Shown piece by piece: positions 54,108 to 61,621 of a stretch of DNA of 64,000 nucleotides. How positions within the stretch are numbered: position 1 is the first letter of the stretch; each line of letters starts with the position of its first letter. The position numbers were made by a program, and so were the translations under genes. The stretch is from the NCBI RefSeq assembly GCF_003014755.1, contig NZ_PYAW01000003.1, positions 186,001 through 250,000 of the forward strand, given 5' to 3'. This stretch comes from Chitinophaga niastensis. GTDB lineage: Bacteria > Bacteroidota > Bacteroidia > Chitinophagales > Chitinophagaceae. The notes under the pieces were generated by a model. That model was given only the letters and a program-made list of their open reading frames with translations, searched no databases and was not told the origin of the DNA.

Positions 54108-54250
54108 TATCTCCGGCAGGGAGAACGGACCATATACCAATATCAAAAATATTATCAACAAAACACATTATCTCCCGCAGGGAGAACGGAGCAAATATCA
54201 GGACCAAAAACATTATCAACAAAACACCATATTTCCTTAGGAGAGTATAA
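54108..54250 (+). repeat. 61-bp tandem repeat, two full copies plus a partial third
   Basis: Copies start at 54108, 54169 and 54230 with an exact 61-nt period. The first two share TATCTCC-GCAGGGAGAACGGA, then A/T-rich sequence and TTATCAACAAAACAC. Each full copy has a TCTCC-N5-GGAGA hairpin. The third is truncated (TATTTCCTTAGGAGAG) and ends just before the receiver gene's ATG 54259. It lies in the probable leader of the exopolysaccharide operon. Confidence 0.85.
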
Positions 54251-54258
54251 CGATAGCT

Positions 54259-54636
54259 ATGAGTAAAATTTTGTTAGTAGAAGACGATGAGATAATGCCC
54301 AAGATTGTGGCGCGAATCCTTCCCCCGTCTGAGTACGAGCTGGATCATGTATCCAATGGTAAAGAAGCCTTTGAGAAACTGGAAGCCACTAATTATGATT
54401 ATGATCTCATTATTACGGATATCATGATGCCATATGCAAATGGTTTTGAAATTTTGAGCAGGGTAAAAAGTCCGGATCGTGAAAAAACTATTCCTGTTAT
54501 CATTGTTTCCAATGCGGGCAATGAAGATATGATCATGGAAGGATTTAAACTGGGTGCCGATGATTTCCTGAAAAAACCCATTATACCTGCAGAATTACTG
54601 ATCCGGGTAAAAAGATTATTAATGAAGAATAAATAG
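54259..54636 (+). CDS. Stand-alone receiver-domain protein
   Basis: The 125-residue protein is a complete CheY-like receiver: acidic pair in LLVEDDE, phospho-acceptor Asp54 in ITDIMMP, Ser in IIVSNAG and Lys in FLKKPI. There is no output domain. It is the first gene of a tight operon (4 nt to the HEAT gene), so it probably controls the polysaccharide synthase by protein contact. A phosphodonor could be one of the kinases encoded on the other side of the 405-nt gap. Confidence 0.92.
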   Translation: MSKILLVEDDEIMPKIVARILPPSEYELDHVSNGKEAFEKLEATNYDYDLIITDIMMPYANGFEILSRVKSPDREKTIPVIIVSNAGNEDMIMEGFKLGADDFLKKPIIPAELLIRVKRLLMKNK

Positions 54637-54640
54637 CAGT

Positions 54641-55798
54641 ATGCTGGATATACAAGTACCCGACTTCCTGGAGCCTGTCGTAAATACGTTCAGGTATGCG
54701 CCACTTGCCATACAAGTGGCGATGGTATTTATTATAATCGCCTCATTAGGAACACTGCTGGCCTATTATTCTATCCTTAGAAGCCGCTATCGCGGTTATC
54801 AGCGTGATAAAAAATTAGCCTTTCTGCATCCCAAAATAGATAACCTGATCATTGAGGAGGTATTAACAAATCCTACCCTATTGAAGGATGATGTTCCCGT
54901 TGCCCATGTACAGCTGAACCTGGAACCATTCCAGGAACTGCCACTGCATAAAAAATGGGCAAGGGAAGTGCTGACAGAACGTATCATTCATTTCCGCCGC
55001 AACGTAAGAGGCAATATGGGTGAGCTGTTACGCAACCTGTACCTGCAGCTGGAACTGGATAAAGACACCATGAAAAAAATGAGGTCTGGTCATTGGGAGA
55101 AAAAAGTGCAGGCCCTGGTAGAATTTACCAGCATGGATATGTCTATTGCCGATGTTACTATTTTACCATTAACGAATAGCCGTAACCGTGAGTTGAGGGC
55201 AGCCGCGCGTCATGCCTACATCAAACTCAGCAAGAACGAGCCTTTCAAATTCTTTGACGTAGTAACAGAGCCCTTGCTCATGTGGGACCAGGTAGAACTT
55301 TTCCGTATCATCACTACTACCCAAAACATTGCCATTCCTAACTTTGCCAGGTGGATCACCTACTCGGCCAATAAAAGTGTAGTGTCTTTCTGTTTGAAAC
55401 TGGTAGTGCACTACAACCAGCTACCTGCCGTACCGGCTATCGTCAAACTACTGGAAACAAAAGATCATTATCTCCGTGCAGATGCCATTAACTGCCTGGG
55501 CAAACTCAGGGTGCCAGACGCAGAAGACAAGCTGATAGTGATGTACAGCAGTCAGCCTTTACATTGCCAGATAGAAATACTGAAAGCCGTTGGCCGCATC
55601 AGCAGTGGCCGGCACGTAGATTTTCTGAAACAGGAGTTTCTCCATTCCACTGATTTTGACCTGCGTAAAAATGCCGCCAAATCACTGGTGAAAAATGAAT
55701 GGACAGCGAAACAGGTATTGGAAGAACTGCTGGCTACCGCCAATGCGGAAAACCTTCGTATCCTGAAACACTGTATGAACCCGTTAATCAAATATTGA
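54641..55798 (+). CDS. Membrane-anchored HEAT-repeat protein
   Basis: The 385-residue protein has one N-terminal membrane helix (about 22-45, IQVAMVFIIIASLGTLLAYYS) and a long cytoplasmic helical solenoid. HEAT-like pairs are evident at AVPAIVKLLETKDHYLRADAINCLGKL (about 265-291) and in the regions about 135-200 and 300-370. HEAT solenoids are protein-docking platforms. It lies 4 nt after the receiver gene, and its stop overlaps the start of the first GT2 gene (TGATG), so a physical link between receiver and synthase is plausible. No name is known for this protein. Confidence 0.8.
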   Translation: MLDIQVPDFLEPVVNTFRYAPLAIQVAMVFIIIASLGTLLAYYSILRSRYRGYQRDKKLAFLHPKIDNLIIEEVLTNPTLLKDDVPVAHVQLNLEPFQELPLHKKWAREVLTERIIHFRRNVRGNMGELLRNLYLQLELDKDTMKKMRSGHWEKKVQALVEFTSMDMSIADVTILPLTNSRNRELRAAARHAYIKLSKNEPFKFFDVVTEPLLMWDQVELFRIITTTQNIAIPNFARWITYSANKSVVSFCLKLVVHYNQLPAVPAIVKLLETKDHYLRADAINCLGKLRVPDAEDKLIVMYSSQPLHCQIEILKAVGRISSGRHVDFLKQEFLHSTDFDLRKNAAKSLVKNEWTAKQVLEELLATANAENLRILKHCMNPLIKY

Positions 55799-57228
55799 TG
55801 AGTGGCATTTTAGAAACATTAGGAAGGATCTATGAAAGTACACTTTTCGTATATGGAATGGTGTTATTGCTGGTATACGCCATGCTGGCCCTTTTATCGA
55901 TGCTCGCCGTACGCCGTTATGCTAAAAGGGATAACTATCATCAGCTGGATATTTTATCCAGTTCCCCGCTGGCACCAGGTATTACTATATTGGCTCCGGC
56001 TTTCAATGAAGGACTCACCATTATCTCCAACGTACGCTCCCTGCTAACACTCAACTATCCTCGTTTTGAGATAGTACTGATTAACGACGGCAGCACAGAT
56101 GATACGATGCAGCAACTGATAGAAGAGTTTAAGATGGTAACGGTGGACTTTGCCTACAACGAAAAAATCCGTACCCAACCGGTACGTAAGATCTATAAAT
56201 CAACAGATCCGGCCTACTCCAGCCTGCTGGTTATAGATAAGATAAACGGTAAGAGTAAAGCGGATGCAACAAATGCCGGCATCAACGTAGCCTCCTTCAA
56301 TTATTTTGTATGTACGGATGTAGATTGTATCCTCGATAAAAATACTTTGCTGGAACTCATTAAACCGGTCATGCAGGAAGCACACAAACGGGTAATTGCC
56401 GTGGGTGCTACCCTTCGTATTGCTAACTCCTGCGAATTTGACGAAGGCGTAATGACACGTATGCGACCACCCAAACAACTACTGCCACGTTTCCAGGAAG
56501 TGGAATATATCCGGTCGTTTGTATTAGGAAAAATGGGATGGAGCTATATCAACTGTGTACCCAACGTTTCCGGTGGACTGGGATTGTTTGATAAAGAAAT
56601 TGCGATCCGCAGCGGAGGCTATGATCACAGCTCCTTTGGGGAAGACATGGAACTGCTGACCAGGATGTGCCGCTATGCGCATGATAACCACGTCAATTAT
56701 TCCGTTCGTTATATCCCAAAATCATTGTGCTGGACAGAAGCACCCAGTACATTAAAGATCTTTAACCGTCAGCGTACCCGCTGGGCAAGAGGTTTGGCCC
56801 AGCTGATGCATGCTCACTTTAATATGTTCCTGAATCCTCGCTACGGTAAAATGGGGATGATCATTTTTCCATTCAACTTCTTTTTTGAATTGCTGGCGCC
56901 CATTATCGAATTCACCGGTATCATCGTATATATTGTACTGGCCGTAATGGGTAAGATCAACTGGCCATATGCGCTGCTCTTACTCCTGTTCGTGTATACT
57001 TACGCGATCATGATTACCACCATCTCCATTTTATGGGACCAGCTCACTTTCCGCTACTACAAAACGTGGAAAGAGGTGGTGTATCTGTGTATGACGCCAT
57101 TCATGGAATTTTTATTTTATCATCCGCTGATCGTGATCTACGCATTGCGTGGATACTACTATTTCCTTACGGGTAAAAAGAGCGCCTGGGGAAATATGCA
57201 GCGGCAAGGTTTTGGGAAGAAGAAATAA
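55798..57228 (+). CDS. Processive family-2 glycosyltransferase (polysaccharide synthase), copy 1
   Basis: ATG 55798 overlaps the HEAT gene's stop and gives 476 residues. One N-terminal membrane helix (about 16-36), a cytoplasmic GT-A domain and three or four C-terminal helices (about 355-465) match PgaC/BcsA-like synthases. All processive GT2 residues are present: Asp97 (NDGSTDD), Asp174/Asp176 (TDVDCIL), Glu282-Asp283 (GEDMELLTRM) and Gln325-R-T-Arg-Trp329. There is no PilZ domain. It should polymerise a UDP-sugar and push the chain across the inner membrane. The C-terminus WGNMQRQGFGKKK is nearly identical in copy 2. Confidence 0.9.
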   Translation: MSGILETLGRIYESTLFVYGMVLLLVYAMLALLSMLAVRRYAKRDNYHQLDILSSSPLAPGITILAPAFNEGLTIISNVRSLLTLNYPRFEIVLINDGSTDDTMQQLIEEFKMVTVDFAYNEKIRTQPVRKIYKSTDPAYSSLLVIDKINGKSKADATNAGINVASFNYFVCTDVDCILDKNTLLELIKPVMQEAHKRVIAVGATLRIANSCEFDEGVMTRMRPPKQLLPRFQEVEYIRSFVLGKMGWSYINCVPNVSGGLGLFDKEIAIRSGGYDHSSFGEDMELLTRMCRYAHDNHVNYSVRYIPKSLCWTEAPSTLKIFNRQRTRWARGLAQLMHAHFNMFLNPRYGKMGMIIFPFNFFFELLAPIIEFTGIIVYIVLAVMGKINWPYALLLLLFVYTYAIMITTISILWDQLTFRYYKTWKEVVYLCMTPFMEFLFYHPLIVIYALRGYYYFLTGKKSAWGNMQRQGFGKKK

Positions 57229-57249
57229 CATTCAACAATATCATCAGCT

Positions 57250-58740
57250 ATGTTAAGGTCATTATTTGAAAGTGGGGTATTTATATATGGCTGTACCATG
57301 CTGTTTCTGTATGCGTTGCTGGCATTCATGTCGTGGCGTGGCATCCTGCATTTCCGCAAAAAAAGCAGCTTTACTGATTATGCCCAGCTGCTGGAATCTC
57401 CGCTTACACCGGGCATATCCGTGATTGCACCTGCCTTTAATGAAGGCATTACCATTATCATGAACGTACGTTCCTTACTAACGTTAAACTATACACGCTT
57501 TGAAGTAATTATTGTGAATGATGGCAGCACAGATGATACCCTGGAAAAGCTGATCCATGAGTTTCAGCTGGTGCAGGTTAATTTTGCCTACAATGAACGT
57601 ATTGTAACACAACCGGTGAAGCGCATCTTTAAATCAACCAATACTGCGTACGATAAGCTGCTGGTGATTGATAAGGTAAACGGTAAAAGTAAAGCAGATG
57701 CTTCCAACGCAGGTATCAACGCGGCGGCCTTCGATTATTTCCTGTGCACGGATGTGGATTGTATCATTGAAAAAGATACGTTGCTGCGTATGATCAAGCC
57801 CTTTATGGATGAGGAGCATATGAAAACAAAGGAAATAGGTGAGCCCTGTCCGGAATGCGGATATGTGCATGTGGTGGAAGACAGCCGGCGCGTAATAGCC
57901 ACCGGTGCTACTTTGCGCATTGCCAATTCCTGTGAGGTAGATGAAGGTGTGATCACACGGGTACGCCCCCCCGAAAAACTGTTGCCCCGCTTCCAGGAAA
58001 TGGAATATATCAGGGCTTATGTACTGGGTAAAATGGGATGGAGTACCATGAACAGTGTACCCAACGTTTCCGGTGGATTGGGCTTATTTGATAAAGAAAT
58101 TGCTATCAAGGCCGGTGGTTATGACCACAAATCTTTTGCGGAAGATATGGACATCATTACCCGCATGTGTGCGTTCATGATCGATAATAAACTGAAATAC
58201 GCCATCCGTTATATTCCCACCACACAATGCTGGACAGAAGGCCCTCCAAATATGAAAGTATTCAGCAGGCAGCGAACCCGCTGGGGACGTGGCCTGGGAG
58301 AGATCATGACCATTCACCATAAAATATTATTTAATCCCCGGTATAAAAAACTGGGATTGATAGTGCTGCCATACAATCTCTTTTTTGAGTTCCTGGCGCC
58401 GATCATAGAATTCACAGGTATTGTTTATTATCTGTACCTGATCATCACAGCACAGGTGAACTGGCACTATGCATTGATATTATTATTATTTGTGTACCTG
58501 TATTCTGTGATGATCACCACACTGGCTATATGCTGGGATCAGCTGACTTACGGTTATTATAAAACCTGGCGGGAAGTGATATCACTGGCACTCATGGCCT
58601 TTTTAGAGCCATTGCTCTATCATCCGCTGATCGTATTTTTTGCTTTGCGTGGTTATTTGTTTTTCCTTATCGGTAAAAAAAGTACCTGGGGAAATATGCA
58701 GCGACAAGGTTTTGGAAAGAAAAAAGTAACTACTAAATAA
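57250..58740 (+). CDS. Processive family-2 glycosyltransferase, copy 2, with CxxC insert
   Basis: The 496-residue paralogue of the preceding gene keeps all synthase motifs: Asp91 (NDGSTDD), Asp168/Asp170 (TDVDCII), Glu298-Asp299 (AEDMDIITRM) and Gln341-R-T-Arg-Trp345, plus the same membrane topology and C-terminal WGNMQRQGFGKKK tail. It differs by an insertion of about 22 residues after residue 190 containing Cys200-Pro-Glu-Cys203, between the DxD and ED motifs. It lies 21 nt after copy 1 and 9 nt before the TPR/barrel gene. Two synthases in one operon suggest a heteropolymer or a two-subunit synthase. Confidence 0.9.
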   Translation: MLRSLFESGVFIYGCTMLFLYALLAFMSWRGILHFRKKSSFTDYAQLLESPLTPGISVIAPAFNEGITIIMNVRSLLTLNYTRFEVIIVNDGSTDDTLEKLIHEFQLVQVNFAYNERIVTQPVKRIFKSTNTAYDKLLVIDKVNGKSKADASNAGINAAAFDYFLCTDVDCIIEKDTLLRMIKPFMDEEHMKTKEIGEPCPECGYVHVVEDSRRVIATGATLRIANSCEVDEGVITRVRPPEKLLPRFQEMEYIRAYVLGKMGWSTMNSVPNVSGGLGLFDKEIAIKAGGYDHKSFAEDMDIITRMCAFMIDNKLKYAIRYIPTTQCWTEGPPNMKVFSRQRTRWGRGLGEIMTIHHKILFNPRYKKLGLIVLPYNLFFEFLAPIIEFTGIVYYLYLIITAQVNWHYALILLLFVYLYSVMITTLAICWDQLTYGYYKTWREVISLALMAFLEPLLYHPLIVFFALRGYLFFLIGKKSTWGNMQRQGFGKKKVTTK

Positions 58741-58749
58741 AGTAACCAA

Positions 58750-61611
58750 ATGGCTGTATTAAAACATCTGTTATCGGGCATTATGTTGTGTTTGGCGTTG
58801 CAAACCCAGGCGCAGGTTTTTAAACAAACGATGAACGCAGAAGAATTGTACAATCTGGCTGTACAGGAAACAAAACAGCAGCATTATGATAAGGCCATCA
58901 CCTTGTCGAGACAGGCTTTGGCAGCGCAACCCGACTTTATAGATCAGCAACTCCTGCTGGCCCGGTTATACCTGCTGACCAAACAGTATGATCTGTCGCG
59001 TAAATATATTAAACAGGTATTAGCTAAAAATCCAAAGTACCGCGATGTATATTTTTATGCTATCAATGTAGAACTGTCAACCGGCAAATATGAAGAAGCG
59101 GAATGTTTTGCAGATGAAGCCCTGAGCTACTTTCCGGGCAGCAGGGATTTTATGGGGAAGAAACTGGCGATCCTGGATGTACAGCATAAAATATACGAGG
59201 GCAACAATTACGCCACCACACTGATGGATAAATATCCGGAGGATACAACTGTTCGCAATGCCTATATAGAACATTATATGCTGAGCGGGAAATATTACCA
59301 GCAACTGGGCAACAGTGGTATGGCACGGCAAAGCTACGACCGGGTACTGGCAGTAGACCCGCGGAATGCGGAAGCAAGAGAAGCAGGACTGGGCGTGGAA
59401 TTGAAAGGTGGTAACTACCGCAATGCACTGGACCAGGTAAATGAGTCGCTGGCCGCGAGCCCCGGTTCTTACAGCCTGCTCCTGCACAAGCTCAGCATAT
59501 TGCAGGAAATGCATTTGTATGCAGATGCCCTGAGCGTATTACAGGAGATACTCCGCAGGTATCCCGGAGATGCACAGGCGCATGCGCTGGAAACTTCCCT
59601 GCGCATGGAGGCAGCTACCTACTATACTAACACTGACCCCTATACGTTGTACCAGGGTGTGCTGGAAAAAAATCCCGGTAACCGGGAAGCACTGGATAAA
59701 GTAATTGGTTACAGCATGACCAGAGGGGCTTACAAAGAAGCGCTGGCATGGATTAACAGGGGATTAAAAATTAATCCTGCGGATACCAGATTATTGTTGC
59801 TTAAAATGGATGTGCTGGAAGGCGACCGCAAATACAGTACTGCAGCGGCGCTGGCAGAAGTATTGTATCAACGTGCGCCTAATCCTGCATTAAAAGAAAG
59901 GCTGGTACTGTTGCAAACAGCCACTGGCCGCGAATACCTGTCGCAGCAACAATACGATCTGGCACTCGCCGCATTTGATAGTGCGCTGAAGGTGAGCCCT
60001 ACAGACACTACTGTGCTGGATCTCCTGGCCAACACCTACATCTTTCAAAAAGATAATGCAGCAGCACTGAAAGTGCTGGATCAGGCACTCAGCTATTATC
60101 CCGGCAACGAAAAATTCTTACTAAAAAAATCAAGTGTACTGGCAGATGCCGGTAAATATGAAGAAGCCGCAGCAATAGCCACTACCCTTGCTTCCCGTTA
60201 TCCGAACGATGCCCGTTTTATTACTAACCTGGCAGACATGCGGCTTGCCTCCGGGCGCCTGTTAATGAAGGAAGAAGAATATGACCTGGCTAAACAACAG
60301 TTCCAGGCGGTATTGGCAGTAGCACCTTCCAACCAGGATGCACTTGATTATATGATTAATCTGCAAAGTGCTACCGGCAAACCTGACAGTGCATTGTTGT
60401 ATGCAGATAAAGCATTGGAATATTATCCCGGCAATCGTGATTTCCTTTTGAAAAAAACAGCTGTGCTGCAGGAGCTGCACGACTACAGGGGTGCGGCGGC
60501 CATTGCAGCAGACCTGATGACGAAATACCCGTACACCCTCAAATATAAAAATGCTTACCTGAGCAGTCTTATGGCGGCAGGAACGGAGTACCAGCGCAAT
60601 CAGCAACCAGACAGTGCCCTGGGCATGTTTAACAAGGTGCTGGCACTGAACAGTAAAGATTCTATGGCATTGTTATACAGCATCAATATACTGAACGGGC
60701 AACAACGCTATGATAGCGCACTTGCATATACCAATCAGGGTATTAAGTATTATCCCGACAATGAAACATTTTTAATGAAACGTGCTATTACGTTAGAGAA
60801 CAAAAAGGACTTTGCTGCCGCCTCCCTGGTAGCGGATTCCATTGTGAAGCTGCATAGCACAGCTACCAATATTGATTACAGGGATTACCTGGGAAGTAAA
60901 ACGTTGAAGAACCAGTTTGGCTTATATTATCTTAATTCCAGTTACGATTATTCTGCTGATAAATATAATATTGCCACTGTAGAATACCGTCATTACATCA
61001 AACGCGGCTCTTATGCATTGCGGTTGGATTATGCCGGAAGGCAAACGGGTAACGGATTACAGGGAGAGGCAGAAATGTATTACACGCATAATCCCAAACT
61101 CTACTCTTATGGGTTACTCACCTATTCCAACAAGATAGTGTTTCCACATTTGCGTGCCTCCTACTCTATTTTCAAAACATTTAAGAAAGATATAGAAGTA
61201 GAATTGGGTGCGCGTTATCTCAACCTGGACAGTATTACCAGCTTCTCCGGGGTTACCTCTGTAGCCAAACCGTTTGGTGATTTCTGGGTGAACTTCCGTG
61301 CTTACTTTATCAGTGAGTCGCCCAACTTTTATACCTCCTTTAATCTCACTACCCGTTATTACATGAACCGGCGACAGGATTATATACAGGTTGTTGGCGG
61401 GCTGGGTACTTCTCCGGACGACAGGAGCCGGCTGATACAGTTCCCGCAGTTATCCGGATTGCTTACCCACAGCATTGGAGTGGGCTATCAGAAAGTATTC
61501 AAATACAGCACAACGGTGGGCCTTTACGGCACATGGATTAATCAGAAAATTAATGATACCAGGTATCAGAACCAGTATGATATTTATGTGGTGTTTCAGC
61601 GGAAATTTTAA
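58750..61611 (+). CDS. TPR-repeat protein with C-terminal YaiO-type outer-membrane barrel
   Basis: The 953-residue exported protein has a signal peptide (about 1-23), a long superhelix of TPR units (about 28-710; recurrent ALSYYPGNxxFLLKK phrases) and a C-terminal barrel (about 720-953, ending in VFQRKF) resembling YaiO. TPR-plus-barrel is the design of exopolysaccharide porins such as PgaA and of the AlgK/AlgE pair, so it should carry the polymer through periplasm and outer membrane. It is co-directional and 9 nt downstream of the second synthase gene. The YaiO resemblance is from pattern; the secretion role is inferred. Confidence 0.85.
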   Translation: MAVLKHLLSGIMLCLALQTQAQVFKQTMNAEELYNLAVQETKQQHYDKAITLSRQALAAQPDFIDQQLLLARLYLLTKQYDLSRKYIKQVLAKNPKYRDVYFYAINVELSTGKYEEAECFADEALSYFPGSRDFMGKKLAILDVQHKIYEGNNYATTLMDKYPEDTTVRNAYIEHYMLSGKYYQQLGNSGMARQSYDRVLAVDPRNAEAREAGLGVELKGGNYRNALDQVNESLAASPGSYSLLLHKLSILQEMHLYADALSVLQEILRRYPGDAQAHALETSLRMEAATYYTNTDPYTLYQGVLEKNPGNREALDKVIGYSMTRGAYKEALAWINRGLKINPADTRLLLLKMDVLEGDRKYSTAAALAEVLYQRAPNPALKERLVLLQTATGREYLSQQQYDLALAAFDSALKVSPTDTTVLDLLANTYIFQKDNAAALKVLDQALSYYPGNEKFLLKKSSVLADAGKYEEAAAIATTLASRYPNDARFITNLADMRLASGRLLMKEEEYDLAKQQFQAVLAVAPSNQDALDYMINLQSATGKPDSALLYADKALEYYPGNRDFLLKKTAVLQELHDYRGAAAIAADLMTKYPYTLKYKNAYLSSLMAAGTEYQRNQQPDSALGMFNKVLALNSKDSMALLYSINILNGQQRYDSALAYTNQGIKYYPDNETFLMKRAITLENKKDFAAASLVADSIVKLHSTATNIDYRDYLGSKTLKNQFGLYYLNSSYDYSADKYNIATVEYRHYIKRGSYALRLDYAGRQTGNGLQGEAEMYYTHNPKLYSYGLLTYSNKIVFPHLRASYSIFKTFKKDIEVELGARYLNLDSITSFSGVTSVAKPFGDFWVNFRAYFISESPNFYTSFNLTTRYYMNRRQDYIQVVGGLGTSPDDRSRLIQFPQLSGLLTHSIGVGYQKVFKYSTTVGLYGTWINQKINDTRYQNQYDIYVVFQRKF

Positions 61612-61621
61612 CTGACTTACA

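Noticed and set aside
54108-54250. The 61-bp repeats as a CRISPR array
   Set aside because: The period is filled by conserved sequence with no unique spacers, there are fewer than three full copies, and no cas gene is present.
55699-55797. N-terminal extension of the first GT2 gene into the HEAT gene
   Set aside because: The upstream codons overlap the HEAT coding region and add a non-homologous stretch; the TGATG overlap start matches the paralogue's N-terminus.
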